A stretch of 64,000 nt of DNA from Candidatus Coxiella mudrowiae (GCA_001077715.1 CP011126.1:434001-498000); one strand, 5' to 3'. Positions 19,155 through 29,913 are shown, counted from the stretch's first letter. Notes: generated from the sequence alone by a model not told the origin. A program made the numbers and translations.

Positions 19155-20310
19155 TTAGGGAGCAGTACTACTTAATTTAAGATCTTTTATTTTCCCCAGA
19201 GTAATGATTTTCATTTCGGTAGCGTAATAACCTCGCTGCATTTTAACATCCGGTATAACAAAATAAATTTTATCTAGATTTTCTGTAGTTTCATCTAGAA
19301 TTTGGTGGTTATTTTTAATTAAATTATTAAATTCTTCGCTTAAAGGGATATATTTAGTGTTTTCAATTTGGCGGCGAAGCATCCGTTTTAAGGGGGATTT
19401 TTATTGTTAATCAAATGCTTATAACTTTCTACGTTCATGGCAATAATAGGTTCATTTTCTTCTCGTTTGTTATCCTTATTAAGATCGGCGTAAATAATAT
19501 TGCCGTGTAATTCCCTTTCATTTATAGGCTCAGTTTCCATTATCATTTCATTATTGCTTTCTAAAGTTTGATGATTAGAAAAATTATTACGATGGAAAAA
19601 TTTTGATTTTAAAAACAAGTTATTATTAGGATAATAAATTACTAACAACGCATTGTCTTTCATAATATCGATAATTGGTTTGGTAAGGAAAATAAGAACA
19701 GCAGAGTAGCCCCAACTACGACCGACCGGCTCTTCCATATTTTTTTATAAATTCTTCATTTACATACCAAGCTCCATGTATGACGATAAAACGATTATAA
19801 GCATTGTCATTGAACCCTTATTTCTAGACCATATAATTTTAAAGAGCTCCATGGTGTCTATTATAAGCTTTTCCAGTATTATATATTCCAATGCTACTCG
19901 CTTTTCAGAAAAAATTGGATGATAAAATTCCTGAGGTAAGTCCATGAGACAAATGTGTATGAAATAACAATTTATTGTTTACGAGATCAAAAACCCAAAG
20001 GCGTTTTTTCGCTGGATGGTAAGGAATAATCGATTATGGTCAATATATTGTTATGTTCACTGTCATATTGTTTGGCGCATTCCAAAGCGGTAGCAATTTT
20101 CTTGATAACTTATGAATTTAATGTTGGTGCTTCTTCACGCAACCTCATTTTTATATCGTTAAATTGCTTAATTTGGTCAGGGAGAGGATTTTGATCATTT
20201 GCTGAAAAAGCGGAAGTGGTGTCTTTAGAACTTGCTCCCTGTGTCTGTGTGCGATGATTTTCCTCTTTACAAGAAAAGATACTTACTAACATTACTGCTA
20301 GAACTAATAA
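19155..20310 (-). pseudogene. Dead murein L,D-transpeptidase (YkuD_2 type) with lipoprotein-like leader
   Basis: Reading the minus strand across frames gives a leader ending SIFSC (lipobox-like), KIATALECAKQYDSEHNN, LWVFDLVNNKLLFHTHLSHG, then [19 protein letters not shown], and finally [14 protein letters not shown] and KDNALLVIYYPN. These match the catalytic-domain family of murein L,D-transpeptidases, where SWGCPA holds the nucleophilic Cys. Here that Cys codon reads Tyr. Stops and frameshifts near 19390, 19745, 19950 and 20110 confirm loss. Intact members crosslink or edit peptidoglycan in the periplasm. Confidence 0.72.
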
Positions 20311-20418
20311 TCAGTATCGTTTTTATAACTCTTACCTAATTCCGATAATTATCAATCTTCTACCTAATTAATATGGCTCAAAAAATGATCAGATTTTAAA
20401 ATAAAAAGATTAAATAAA

Positions 20419-21555
20419 TTAAGAAGTTATCAGTTTTAGGGCGATCTTTGCGGTTTTGAGGGAGGCTCCACTATCCCCTAGCTTAGCCCGGAGCGGTTTT
20501 AACTTATTTAAACAAGTCTGTCGATAAGAGTGATCTTCTAACAAGCGATAAATTTCGTTAGCAATAGCCTGAGGAGTGGCTTGATGCTGAATAAACTCAG
20601 GGGTGATGGGTTCTTCAGCCACTAAGTTAGAGAGCCCAATAAATGGGACTTGAATAAGCCGTTTTCCTAACCAATAGGTGAGAGGGCTCACTTTGTAGAG
20701 AATAACAAAAGGAATTTGATGTAAAGCAATTTCTAATGTAACTGTGCCAGAAACAGCAATGGCGGCATCACATACAGACAGTACATTATAAGTATTGTCC
20801 TCAATAATTTTAATGTCTGAAAATAAATAATTGTGAACATCTTGAGAAGACAAATTAGGTGCCAGTGGCAACACAAATTGAGCATTAGGGAGGCGCTCTT
20901 TAATAAGGCGCGTAGCAGAAGTTATAATGGGCAACAAGCGGGCAATCTCCCGGGAACGACTTCCGGGAAATAAGCCAATAATGGGCTTTTCTGTTGATAA
21001 ATCGAATTTTTGATACACTTTTTCGCGCGGCAAAGTGGGTACTGTAATGTCAATTAACGGATGTCCAACTAAACTGACGGAAATATTTTCTCGTTGATAT
21101 AATCTTTCTTCGAAAGGGAATAAAACCCCCATGTGATCTACATATTTTTTTATTTTTTTAATACGGCCATATCGCCATGCCCATATTTGCGGACTTACAT
21201 AATAAAGAACTTTAATTCCTGCTTTTTTAGCCTGTTTAGCCATATGTAAATTAAAACCCGGATAGTCAATAAAAATTACTAAATCAGGTCGTTCGATCTT
21301 AAAGTGATTTTTTAGGCACTGGCGAGCCGCAAGTATATCACCCAATTGAGAAATTATTTCTGATACTCCAACGACTGCTAGTTTTTCGGCCTCAATAAAG
21401 ATATTAACTCCTGCCTCACGCATTCTTTTCCCGCCCATACCAGCCACTTTCAATTGTGGATCAAGGAATTTCAGTGATTTTGCAAGATGAGCGCCAAGTA
21501 AATCTCCCGAGGCCTCACCTGCTATGATTAAAATCTGTTTTGAATGAGTGTTCAT
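20419..21555 (-). CDS. lpxB: Lipid-A-disaccharide synthase
   Basis: LpxB joins lipid X and UDP-diacylglucosamine to form the lipid A disaccharide at the inner face of the inner membrane. The 378-residue GT19-family product has [20 protein letters not shown] at its N-terminus, [32 protein letters not shown] and [15 protein letters not shown] 21555 is chosen since homology begins there; the frame is open to 21609 without a conserved start. It lies one base after the oxidoreductase gene. Here it is separated from lpxA by two dead genes rather than adjacent. Confidence 0.95.
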   Translation of the reverse strand: MNTHSKQILIIAGEASGDLLGAHLAKSLKFLDPQLKVAGMGGKRMREAGVNIFIEAEKLAVVGVSEIISQLGDILAARQCLKNHFKIERPDLVIFIDYPGFNLHMAKQAKKAGIKVLYYVSPQIWAWRYGRIKKIKKYVDHMGVLFPFEERLYQRENISVSLVGHPLIDITVPTLPREKVYQKFDLSTEKPIIGLFPGSRSREIARLLPIITSATRLIKERLPNAQFVLPLAPNLSSQDVHNYLFSDIKIIEDNTYNVLSVCDAAIAVSGTVTLEIALHQIPFVILYKVSPLTYWLGKRLIQVPFIGLSNLVAEEPITPEFIQHQATPQAIANEIYRLLEDHSYRQTCLNKLKPLRAKLGDSGASLKTAKIALKLITS

Positions 21556-21556
21556 T

Positions 21557-22531
21557 TTAAGAAATAGCGATTGAAGAAATTGGAAATAATTCGTTAGTTC
21601 GTCGCACAATTAATGAAATTTCTAAAGCTGTCGCCAAAGCCCGTTTCCCCTCTTCTCCGGAAACCAGAGGAAGTTTGTTATGGATAATAGAATCCAGAAA
21701 CGCTGATATTTGATCAAGCAACGCATCGCCTTTTTCAAACCGCTCAACTTGACGGGTGATTTCAGGAATTCCTGGATACATTTCTTGAGTGCCTTTGCGA
21801 TGGATGGCAATTTTTTTATGATCGAGGTCAATAGCAATATAGTTATCGTGCTGGAAAATTCGAAGTTTGCGCTTAGTTTTGAGGTTTACACGGCTGGCCG
21901 TTACATTGGCCATGCATCCGTTGCTAAATTCAATACGGGCATTGGCAATATCAATATAAGGAGATAGCACGGAGGCGCCGCTGGCAGAGATATTTTGGAT
22001 ATCCGCTTTCACAATGGATTGGATGATGTCGATATCGTGAATCATCAAATCTAATACTACATTAACATCACTGCCTCGCAATTTGAAGGGAGCCAGACGC
22101 AGCGATTCAATAAACCGAGGATTAGAAATTTGAGATTCTACGGCTTTTACAGCGCTATTAAAACGTTCGAGATGACCAATTTGGAGAATGACCTTATTTT
22201 TCTGGGCAGCAGAAATTAAGTCGTCGGCCTCTTCCAAAGAAGTAGCAATGGGCTTCTCTAAGAGAACGTGGACCCTATTGTCTAAAAAAAAGCGTCCCAC
22301 TCTATGATGCAAAGGGGTGGGAACTGCGATGCTCACTGCATCCACAAGGCCAAGGAGAGACTGGTAATTGATTACGGATTTAACGTTTAATTCGTTGGCT
22401 TTCGAATGACACCGTTCAGGGTCGATATCACAAACGGCCACAAGCTCTGAATGCGGTAAATCAGCATACTTTTCTGCATGATATTTGCCCAAATAGCCAA
22501 CGCCAATTACGGCTGTTCTAATCTTCTTCAT
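21557..22531 (-). CDS. Gfo/Idh/MocA-family NAD(P)-dependent oxidoreductase
   Basis: A 324-residue Rossmann-fold dehydrogenase. [17 protein letters not shown] at the N-terminus binds the dinucleotide, [14 protein letters not shown] is the family EKP motif, and [13 protein letters not shown] plus [10 protein letters not shown] follow in the substrate domain. The substrate is not evident. Its tight coupling to lpxB (one base apart) suggests a role in nucleotide-sugar or envelope metabolism, which is inference only. ATG 22531 fits the first conserved strand. Confidence 0.85.
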   Translation of the reverse strand: MKKIRTAVIGVGYLGKYHAEKYADLPHSELVAVCDIDPERCHSKANELNVKSVINYQSLLGLVDAVSIAVPTPLHHRVGRFFLDNRVHVLLEKPIATSLEEADDLISAAQKNKVILQIGHLERFNSAVKAVESQISNPRFIESLRLAPFKLRGSDVNVVLDLMIHDIDIIQSIVKADIQNISASGASVLSPYIDIANARIEFSNGCMANVTASRVNLKTKRKLRIFQHDNYIAIDLDHKKIAIHRKGTQEMYPGIPEITRQVERFEKGDALLDQISAFLDSIIHNKLPLVSGEEGKRALATALEISLIVRRTNELFPISSIAIS

Positions 22532-23237
22532 CGCTATGCTTCAGCGCCCTTTTCCATTCCGAAGGAGGCGTAATAGTGGCATTTTTTGCCAAGTGAATCA
22601 ATATAAAGGCATTTTAGCTCATTGGCAGCGACGAATGGAACCAGTTCATCTCGCTACTAGATGACTGAAGGAGACAGTCATAAATCAACATGATACCCTT
22701 GAACCATATAACGCTGAAGAAAGATCGCAGTATTACCTATATTGTCTTAGCAAATCTTAGTAAAATCAACTTTGATAAAAGCATTCTTTACATTCTTATA
22801 AGAACCCTAATTATTTATGTGTATCCCATTTTTTTTGCTGCGTATGGGTTGGGCAATAAGCGATTTAACTTTGAAACAGGGTTCGATTTTGTTTTAATCA
22901 TTTATTATCGGTGCAGTTTAAGCGGTACCATCAACGGCCCCTTTACGCTCTTAGAAGCGGATAGCCGGCTTGGCTTTGCTTATTTTTCTTGATTAGTTGT
23001 TCGCTATAGGAGCTTTCCACTACAGCGAATTTGGAACTTTGATAAAAGGGATATCCACCATTCTAATTAAGAATGGAGAGGTAATTTGGAAAAATTTCAA
23101 AAATCAAGTAACTGATCATGATTTATGAGAAATGATTCGAGAGAAACTAAATGAGGCGGATTAGAAAAATGTAAAAAAAAGAAGATCGTTTGGAGCGTTC
23201 TGGAAAAGTGAGTTTTGTTAAAAATAAATAAAATTAA
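22532..23237. other. Degenerate stretch, possible membrane-protein remnant
   Basis: No intact gene is seen in these 0.7 kb. A plus-strand frame at 22690-22992 contains hydrophobic pieces (SILYILIRTLIIYVYPIFF, then FDFVLIIYY), suggesting a broken small membrane protein. I could not assign a family. The remainder is broken in all frames. Confidence 0.3.
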
Positions 23238-23384
23238 TTATTTCTCAACTTTTGGGGCTGCATGATTTATAACTTCGCCGCCAGCTTGTAAATCTTGGCC
23301 GAAACCATGAATAGTATGACAACCCGATAAAAAGAATAAAAAGGGCGCTGTAAGAAAGATAATTTTTAAATAGGTCTTAATCAT
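23238..23384 (-). CDS. Small entericidin-like lipoprotein
   Basis: A 48-residue product. It has a basic N-terminus (MIKTYLK), a hydrophobic stretch, and a lipobox FLSGC, followed by HTIHGFGQDLQAGGEVINHA. The GC-x-T-x-x-G-x-G-x-D pattern with downstream Gly and Ala is that of the entericidin A/B family, whose members are outer-membrane-anchored lipopeptides linked to stress-induced lysis in enterics. ATG 23384 is used because the longer frame to 23429 would place residues before the signal peptide. A GGAAG site lies eight bases upstream, and a TATAAT (23419-23424, minus strand) could be its -10. Confidence 0.75.
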   Translation of the reverse strand: MIKTYLKIIFLTAPFLFFLSGCHTIHGFGQDLQAGGEVINHAAPKVEK

Positions 23385-23531
23385 CTCGTCGCTTCCTATC
23401 CAAGTTATGGTATGGCTTATTATACTCAACTCTTATTGAAGTTCTAGCTCCTTAAAAAATTAGTTTCACTTGACTTTTCTCACAGGAGGAAAGGACGTAG
23501 TTCTGGCTCTTCTTCCCTGGAACATTATAGA

Positions 23532-23987
23532 ATGTGGTATATGATTGATGAATTTTTTATCCAGAAAGCGCTTCTCTTGGCGAAGCAAGCTGAAAAAAAT
23601 CAAGAGGTGCCGGTGGGTGCAGTTTTGGTAAAAGATAACGAAATTATTGGAAAGGGATTTAACCATCCTATTGGATTAACCGACCCTACGGCTCATGCAG
23701 AATTACTTTCGATCCGCGAGGCTGCCAAAAATCTCGGTAATTATCGATTAGTTGGTACGACTCTCTATGTCACTTTAGAACCCTGTGCAATGTGCCTTGG
23801 CGCGATGATTCATGCTAGAATTCAGCGCCTCGTTTTTGGCGCTTTTGACCCACGTGATGGTGCTGTTAAAAGCGTTTTTCAACTTTTGAATGAACCACGG
23901 CTTAATCATCACATTTCTTGGACAGGCGGAATTTTAGTGGATGAATGTGCTCATGTGCTAAAAAATTTTTTCCAAGCCCGTCGTTAG
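23532..23987 (+). CDS. tadA: tRNA-specific adenosine deaminase
   Basis: TadA converts the wobble A34 of tRNA-Arg(ACG) to inosine. The 151-residue protein carries the zinc-binding and catalytic HAELLSIREAA (His, Glu) and LEPCAMCLGAMIHARI (two Cys) motifs, preceded by VPVGAVLVKDNEIIG. ATG 23532 and 23541 are both possible starts; neither has a strong binding site. Neighbours are unrelated. Confidence 0.93.
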   Translation: MWYMIDEFFIQKALLLAKQAEKNQEVPVGAVLVKDNEIIGKGFNHPIGLTDPTAHAELLSIREAAKNLGNYRLVGTTLYVTLEPCAMCLGAMIHARIQRLVFGAFDPRDGAVKSVFQLLNEPRLNHHISWTGGILVDECAHVLKNFFQARR

Positions 23988-25354
23988 TAATTTTCCCCAT
24001 ACACGACAAAATAAAAACACCCCTTTCGGTCTTCTGCGTAAAAGTGAAGCCTGACTAGAAGACGGTGGGTGGGTTGGTAGGTTGTCGTATTCGGCTCCAA
24101 AGCAGGATGCTAAGAGGCCGGGTGAGTTTGTCATAGGTTTAGGGATGTTAAGTGGTCTGTTTACCCTGTGTAAATAGCATACGTAAGGGCAGGATTAAGG
24201 ATTTTTGTGGCTGAATCAATAATGATTTTGGGAAACACACTTTCAAAAATTGGCTTAATCCTCTTATTCCTGAATATCGTGACCCACACCGCTTAAAGAG
24301 ACCTTTTCCTATAGTGGCATTATGGATGATGATGGCTTCACATTATTCATATAAACAAATAGTTACGGTAATTGCTTTTAAGACCTGCAAGAAATAAGAA
24401 TTTTGTAGAGATTCGTAATAAGAGAGATCATTAACCTTTGCTGGGTCAGAAAATAAACTATGGAAATTAGGGAATTGACCTTGAGAAGCGGCAAAGGTTT
24501 GTACTTCAGAATACATAGTTGAAAGACGCTAGTTAAAGAATTTACCCAGGCGAAAATACGTCACTGCTAATAAACTGTAGCCAGCGGTTCTATTCAGATT
24601 GGCTGTTCGTTAAGCTCGCTCCAAGGTTGCTGAAATTTGCTCCTCGCTTATTTCTTTATTTTCGAGTATAAGATTTTTGAATGTTTTTAAATCTCTCATA
24701 TTGAGCCGATCCATACCAAAGATAATCTCCAAAAAATTTCTCCCAGATTAACTACTTACGTTTCTTTCCCTCAGTATCGGCATGCTGATATTGAATATAA
24801 CAATATTGACCCGCCGAAATATCAAACGGATTTTGAGAGTTAGCAATATCATCGTGTTGTGTTTTAAGTCAATGGCGTTTTAAGCGGACACAGAGAGTTG
24901 GCAAATAATTAATTCAAAATTAATTAATCCAAAATTGGTCTAGTCAATGATCAAGGATGACGAATCAGATACTTTTTGCTTTCGAATTTTCATAAACAAG
25001 TTCGACCAATGTAGTAAATTACAATCTCCTCAGAAAATTCTTTAAGAGCGCTAATTTTGTTTTGATTACTTCATCAGTCTTTTGAATAAACTCTAAAATA
25101 CGATTTTCCAATTGTTCAGTAGTAAAAATTAGAGGAGAAAGTTCTAAATCTTCGATCGAGGAGAAGGTTAAAAAAAATCAGATCGCGCTCTCGATTGTTG
25201 ACTATTCTTTTGCCGCATAACAAATCCGCATCTTTAGAGAAGATCCCTATCATAGTGGAGATGAAAATTCAAATGGAATTGGAGTTTTCAGTGATTCCCT
25301 CCGGTTGATACGCTGGCGGTTTGTGATTTTACTTCATCGGGTTTTTAAACCTGA
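23988..25354. other. Decayed region with minus-strand coding remnants
   Basis: About 1.4 kb without an intact gene. On the minus strand, two patches still read as protein with few stops: near 24360-24740 (MDRLNMRDLKTFKNLILENK, then NLNRTAGYSLLAVTYFRLG) and near 25030-25230 (LTFSSIEDLELSPLIFTTEQ and IQKTDEVIKTKLALL). I do not recognise either; they could be parts of one gene. 23990-24340 gave nothing I could read; I looked for tmRNA and RNase P features there and found none. Confidence 0.35.
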
Positions 25355-25360
25355 TATACT
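25355..25360 (+). promoter_or_regulatory. Possible -10 element for ppa
   Basis: TATACT lies 39 bases before the ppa start codon. The 17-base-upstream position holds only CTTCAT, a weak -35. Offered as a candidate only. Confidence 0.3.
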
Positions 25361-25398
25361 ATCGGCCGTTCTTCATTTAGATTTAGTAAGGAATGGTC

Positions 25399-25926
25399 AT
25401 GACACTTACGGTTTCAGTAGGTAAGGATATCAATAATTTTAATACAATTATTGAAATTCCTATGAACGGAGGCGAAGTTAAGTATGAATACAATAAAGAA
25501 TTTCGGTTTTTGACCGTTGACCGATTTATCCCTACGGCCATGCGCTATCCTTGTAATTATGGATTCGTACCAAACACCCTAGCGGAAGATGGTGACCCCC
25601 TCGATGTGTTAGTAATGACGCCAGTGCCCCTACAGCCCGGAACGTTGATGCGTGTTCGAGCGGTAGGTTTGATGCGAATGGAAGATGAAGCTGGGAAAGA
25701 TAGTAAAATTTTAACATTTCCTCTCGCTAAAGCCTGCAGAGAATATGAATCTATTCAATCTATTAAAGATGTATCCCCTTTCCTACTTGATATCATCGCC
25801 TATTTCTTCGAACACTATAAAGATTTGGAGCCCACTAATAAATGGGTCAAAGTGAAAGGCTGGGAGGATAAGGATGCGGCAGAAAAAGAATTTCAGGCGA
25901 GTATTAGACGTTTTGAGAAAAGCTAA
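25399..25926 (+). CDS. ppa: Inorganic pyrophosphatase (type I)
   Basis: Hydrolyses pyrophosphate, pulling biosynthetic reactions forward. The 175-residue product matches the usual length of bacterial family I enzymes. It has VIEIPMNGG-like EIPMNGGEVKYEYNK, YPCNYGFVPNTL, and the metal-binding DGDPLDVLV, then FFEHYKDLE and KWVKVKGWED. ATG 25399 is preferred to ATG 25393 because AAGGA (25388-25392) is six bases from it, while the other ATG abuts the site. Confidence 0.95.
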   Translation: MTLTVSVGKDINNFNTIIEIPMNGGEVKYEYNKEFRFLTVDRFIPTAMRYPCNYGFVPNTLAEDGDPLDVLVMTPVPLQPGTLMRVRAVGLMRMEDEAGKDSKILTFPLAKACREYESIQSIKDVSPFLLDIIAYFFEHYKDLEPTNKWVKVKGWEDKDAAEKEFQASIRRFEKS

Positions 25927-25940
25927 GGGCTTAGGAGTGC

Positions 25941-28900
25941 ATGACTGATATAACCCAACTTTTTTTTGAGAAACCATTCGATCCTGACTGGATACGGCCG
26001 ACATTAAATGAAGCCTATCGAATGGATGAAACTGCTCGTATAAAGCAATTATTGGAATTGATTAATTTTACCCCAGCCATTGAACGTGCTGTGAGTCAAT
26101 TGGCAGAAAAATTAGTCATCGCCGTGCGGGAAAAGGAAAAAGAGAAGGGTGGTATCGAAGGCTTTATGATGCATTATGACCTTTCTACCGAGGAAGGAAT
26201 TTTATTAATGTGTCTTGCGGAAGCTTTATTACGTGTCCCAGATAAACAAACTGAAAATTTATTAATTCGGGATAAATTGATCAGTGCGGAATGGAATAAA
26301 TATGTGGGTGCGAGTGAATCCGCCTTTGTGAATTTTGCTAGATGGGGATTAGCGCTTTCAGGAAAAATATTAAAAAAAGAAAAAGACGGACAATTAAAAA
26401 CCATTTGGAGTAATCTCATCCGAAAAAGTGGCGAACCTGTTATTCGCAAAGCGATCCGTGAAGCAATGAAATTAATGAGCGAGCATTTTGTTTTAGGCCG
26501 TACTATTGAAGAGGCTATTAAGCGCTCGCAGATCGCTTTAAAAGAGGGTTTTCGATATTCTTACGACATGTTGGGCGAAGTGGCACGAACGCAGAGCGAT
26601 GCTGATCGATATTATGATTCCTATTATTATGCCATTAGCGCTTTAGGAAAAAGTCACGACACACAAAACATTTACGAAGCGCCGAGTATTTCCGTTAAAT
26701 TATCTGCATTGTATCCTCGCTATGATTTTAAAAAACGCGAAGAAGCAGTACCTTTTTTAATTGAACGCGTAAAAGAATTGGTTCTGCATGCAAAAGCACA
26801 GAAAATTGGCATGACTATTGACGCGGAAGAAGCCGATCGATTAGATATGTGCCTGGACATTTTCAAAGGATTATTCACAGACAATGCTTTTTCTGGATGG
26901 GAAGGTCTTGGCCTCGCTGTCCAAGCTTATCAAAAGCGCGCTTTGCCATTAATTGAATGGTTAATTGAATTGAGCCACCAACAAAAACGCCGTATTCCCG
27001 TTCGTCTGGTGAAGGGAGCTTATTGGGATTCCGAAATAAAGCTAACTCAAATGGAAGGATTGATTAATTACCCTGTTTTTACGCGGAAAGTGAATACGGA
27101 TATTTCTTATATTGCTTGCGCAAAGAAGATGTTAAGTGCTCAAGACGCTCTTTATCCGCAATTTGCTACTCATAACGCCTATTCGGTTGCAGCGATTTTA
27201 ACACTAATGGATCCTCGTTATGAGGATTACCAATTTGAGTTCCAAAATCTACAGGGTATGGGTAAGGCTTTACATCATTATGTCGTTACAAAATTAAATC
27301 TGCCCTGCCGAATTTATGCGCCGGTAGGGTATTATGAAGATTTGCTGCCTTATCTCGTTCGGCGATTATTAGAAAATGGAGCTAATAGTTCGTTTGTCAA
27401 TCGAATCGCGGATAAAACGGTGCCAATTTCCTACCTGATCAAAAGCCCGGTTGAAAAAATTGAGACGTTGGGAGAAATTCCTAATCCTAAGATTCCCTTG
27501 CCTAGGAATCTCTTTGCTAAAGCGCGATTAAATTCAATAGGAAGAGATTTAAGCAATTATGCGGAATTAAAACCTCTAGCTGAATCGATCCATAATGCAC
27601 TAGAAAAAACGTGGCAAGCATCGCCATTCTTACGTGAGATTAAAAAGGGTAAAGCTGTTTTTGATCCGGCCGATAATCGACGCCAGATTGGTGTGATTGA
27701 ATTAGCAGATGAATCCGATGTAGAAAAAGCCATTATAATCGGGTCTTCGGCTTTCCCCGCCTGGGATCAGAAAGGGGTAGACGCGCGCGCTAACATTATG
27801 CGAAAAATGGCGGACTTGTTAGAAGAACATCAAGCCGAATTAATGGCCTTGGTTGTGCGTGAAGGAGGAAGGACTCTCCAAAATGCCTTATCGGAAGTTC
27901 GCGAGGCTATTGATTTTTGTCGTTATTATGCCGAGCAGGGTGAAAAACAGCTAAATGACACAGTGTTTCTGGGTTACACTGGAGAAAACAATGTGCTGCG
28001 AATGAATGGTCGCGGTATTATCTTGTGTATTAGTCCCTGGAATTTTCCGGTAGCTATATTTACAGGACAAATCGCTGCAGCGTTAGTAACGGGGAATGCC
28101 GTAATTGCTAAGCCCTCGGGAGAAACACCTTTAACGGCAGCCAAGGTCACTCATTTATTTCACGAAGCAGGTGTGCCTGCAGAAATTTTACAATTAATGC
28201 CAAGTCCTGGAGGAACTGTAGGGCAAGCATTAATTGAAAATCCCAAAATCAGCGGAATTATATTTACGGGTTCTGATAATACCGCCCGTCATATTCAAAA
28301 AACATTAGCTAATCGATCTGGGCCCATCGTCCCCTTTGTGGCAGAAACATCTGGTATTAATGCCATGATAGTGGATTCAACGGCACTGCCCGAACAATTG
28401 GTTCAAGATGTGATTGTTTCTGCTTTCGATAGCGCAGGCCAACGTTGTTCTGCTCTTCGCATTTTATATGTTCAGGATGATATTGCCGATAATGTAATAA
28501 AAATGTTAGCAGGTGCGATGGCCGAAATTAAAATAGGGGATCCCATGTTATTAACCACCGATGTGGGACCCGTTATTGATGCTAAGGCTCAAGCAACTTT
28601 GCAAAAACATGCTGCTTTTATGCAAAAAGAAGGGAAATTAATTTACAAAGTTGATTTGCCCCTAGCAGCAACTCATGGAACATTTGTAGCTCCCCAAGCT
28701 TATGAATTATCTAGCTTAAACTTGATTAAAGACGAGGTTTTTGGACCTATCTTGCATGTTCTGCGATATCGACGCCAGGATCTGGATAAAGTGATAGACG
28801 ATATTAATGGTTTGGGATATGGGCTCACCTTTGGCATCCAGAGCCGTATCGATGAAACGATAGATTATATTCAGCGTCGTATTAATGCAGGTAATATTTA

Positions 28901-29084
28901 TGTCAATCGCAATATGATTGGGGCTGTCGTAGGTGTTCAGCCTTTTGGGGGAAGCTGGTTATCCGGCACAGGGCCTAAAGCCGGTGGGCCGCATTATTTG
29001 CCTCGTTATTGCGTAGAAAGCACGTTGACGGTCAATACAACAGCCGCTGGTGGAAACACCTCTTTGATGGCGATGGAAGACTAA
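25941..29084 (+). CDS. putA: Bifunctional proline dehydrogenase / pyrroline-5-carboxylate dehydrogenase
   Basis: PutA oxidises proline to glutamate in two steps, using FAD then NAD. The 1047-residue product has the proline dehydrogenase barrel in about residues 60-490 (TIDAEEADRLDMCLD, IPVRLVKGAYWD, ATHNAYSVAAI, YAPVGYYEDLLPYLVRRLLE) and the aldehyde dehydrogenase domain in about 520-1010 (ISPWNFPVAIFTGQ, FTGSDNTARHIQ, and GQRCSALR with the catalytic Cys near 836). It lacks the N-terminal ribbon-helix-helix repressor domain of enteric PutA, so it should be an enzyme only. It begins 14 bases after ppa. The frame is uninterrupted, in contrast to the 10 kb that follow. Confidence 0.95.
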   Translation: MTDITQLFFEKPFDPDWIRPTLNEAYRMDETARIKQLLELINFTPAIERAVSQLAEKLVIAVREKEKEKGGIEGFMMHYDLSTEEGILLMCLAEALLRVPDKQTENLLIRDKLISAEWNKYVGASESAFVNFARWGLALSGKILKKEKDGQLKTIWSNLIRKSGEPVIRKAIREAMKLMSEHFVLGRTIEEAIKRSQIALKEGFRYSYDMLGEVARTQSDADRYYDSYYYAISALGKSHDTQNIYEAPSISVKLSALYPRYDFKKREEAVPFLIERVKELVLHAKAQKIGMTIDAEEADRLDMCLDIFKGLFTDNAFSGWEGLGLAVQAYQKRALPLIEWLIELSHQQKRRIPVRLVKGAYWDSEIKLTQMEGLINYPVFTRKVNTDISYIACAKKMLSAQDALYPQFATHNAYSVAAILTLMDPRYEDYQFEFQNLQGMGKALHHYVVTKLNLPCRIYAPVGYYEDLLPYLVRRLLENGANSSFVNRIADKTVPISYLIKSPVEKIETLGEIPNPKIPLPRNLFAKARLNSIGRDLSNYAELKPLAESIHNALEKTWQASPFLREIKKGKAVFDPADNRRQIGVIELADESDVEKAIIIGSSAFPAWDQKGVDARANIMRKMADLLEEHQAELMALVVREGGRTLQNALSEVREAIDFCRYYAEQGEKQLNDTVFLGYTGENNVLRMNGRGIILCISPWNFPVAIFTGQIAAALVTGNAVIAKPSGETPLTAAKVTHLFHEAGVPAEILQLMPSPGGTVGQALIENPKISGIIFTGSDNTARHIQKTLANRSGPIVPFVAETSGINAMIVDSTALPEQLVQDVIVSAFDSAGQRCSALRILYVQDDIADNVIKMLAGAMAEIKIGDPMLLTTDVGPVIDAKAQATLQKHAAFMQKEGKLIYKVDLPLAATHGTFVAPQAYELSSLNLIKDEVFGPILHVLRYRRQDLDKVIDDINGLGYGLTFGIQSRIDETIDYIQRRINAGNIYVNRNMIGAVVGVQPFGGSWLSGTGPKAGGPHYLPRYCVESTLTVNTTAAGGNTSLMAMED

Positions 29085-29221
29085 TAATATTTCAACGTTA
29101 ACTCTATACGAGTAAGGGAGCGTGGATTAAAAAGGTTATCTTCAAGGTGAGAAGGTGAATTCAAAGCTTTTCCTTGTTAAGATGTACCTCTCGCTAAAAA
29201 CAAAAACTCGGGAGACAGTGA

Positions 29222-29913
29222 ATGAAACCATTAATTTTACCCTTCCTAGGAATCACTCTGCTTGCCGGTGCAACTGTGCAAGCGGCAACGTTTGTTAACT
29301 ACGGAACAGTATAAGTTAAGTTATTCCATGGGGTTATGACCGGAAAAGCTTTTCAAAAACATGAAATTAAAATTAATCCTCAAATTTTCTTCCCAGGCCG
29401 TAAGCGACGGTTATTCGGGTAAAAAAAACGCAAATGACTGACGAAGAAATGCACACTACGTTAGAACAATTCCAGCAGCGAGCAATACAAAATTGCAGAC
29501 TTAGATGAAAAGAGAAGCTCAACAAAATGCTCAAAAAGGACAAGCTTTTTTGCCGCTAATAAAATAAACCTGGTATAAAAACTCTAGCCGATAGTCTGCA
29601 ATAGAAAATCTTGCACGAAGGTAAAGGCGAAAGTCCTTCTTTGAATAACATGCTCACTGTTAATTCTGAAGGTGGATTATTAGATGATACTGTATTTGAT
29701 AGCTCTTACAAGCGTAGTAAGCCTGCAACATTCCCAGTAAAGACTGTGATTAAAGGATGGCAAGAAGCATTGGTTCATATAAAACCCGGTGTAATATGGG
29801 AAATTTATGTGTCACCCCAATTAGCTTATGGTGACAAAGGTGCTCCAAGCGCAATTGCATCTAATGAAACTCTGATTTTTAAGGTGAATTTAATTTCTGT
29901 AAATAAAAAATAA
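29222..29913 (+). pseudogene. mip: Dead Mip-like FKBP peptidyl-prolyl isomerase
   Basis: The start encodes an intact signal peptide (MKPLILPFLGITLLAGATVQ) but the frame stops at 29312. Later pieces in other frames match Mip: the dimerisation helix region (VMTGKAFQKHEIKINPQ, read across a shift), then TVFDSSYKRSKPATFP, VIKGWQEALVHIKPG, WEIYVSPQLAYGDKGAPS and ETLIFKVNLISVNK, which form the FKBP fold. Intact Mip proteins of Coxiella and Legionella are secreted or surface isomerases that help infection of host cells. Only the C-terminal 100 residues remain open and these lack a start or signal sequence. Confidence 0.88.

Noticed and set aside
23988..24350. Possible structured RNA (tmRNA, RNase P or 6S) downstream of tadA
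   Set aside because: The first bases suggested a compact RNA, but none of the conserved blocks of tmRNA, RNase P RNA or 6S RNA could be found on either strand.
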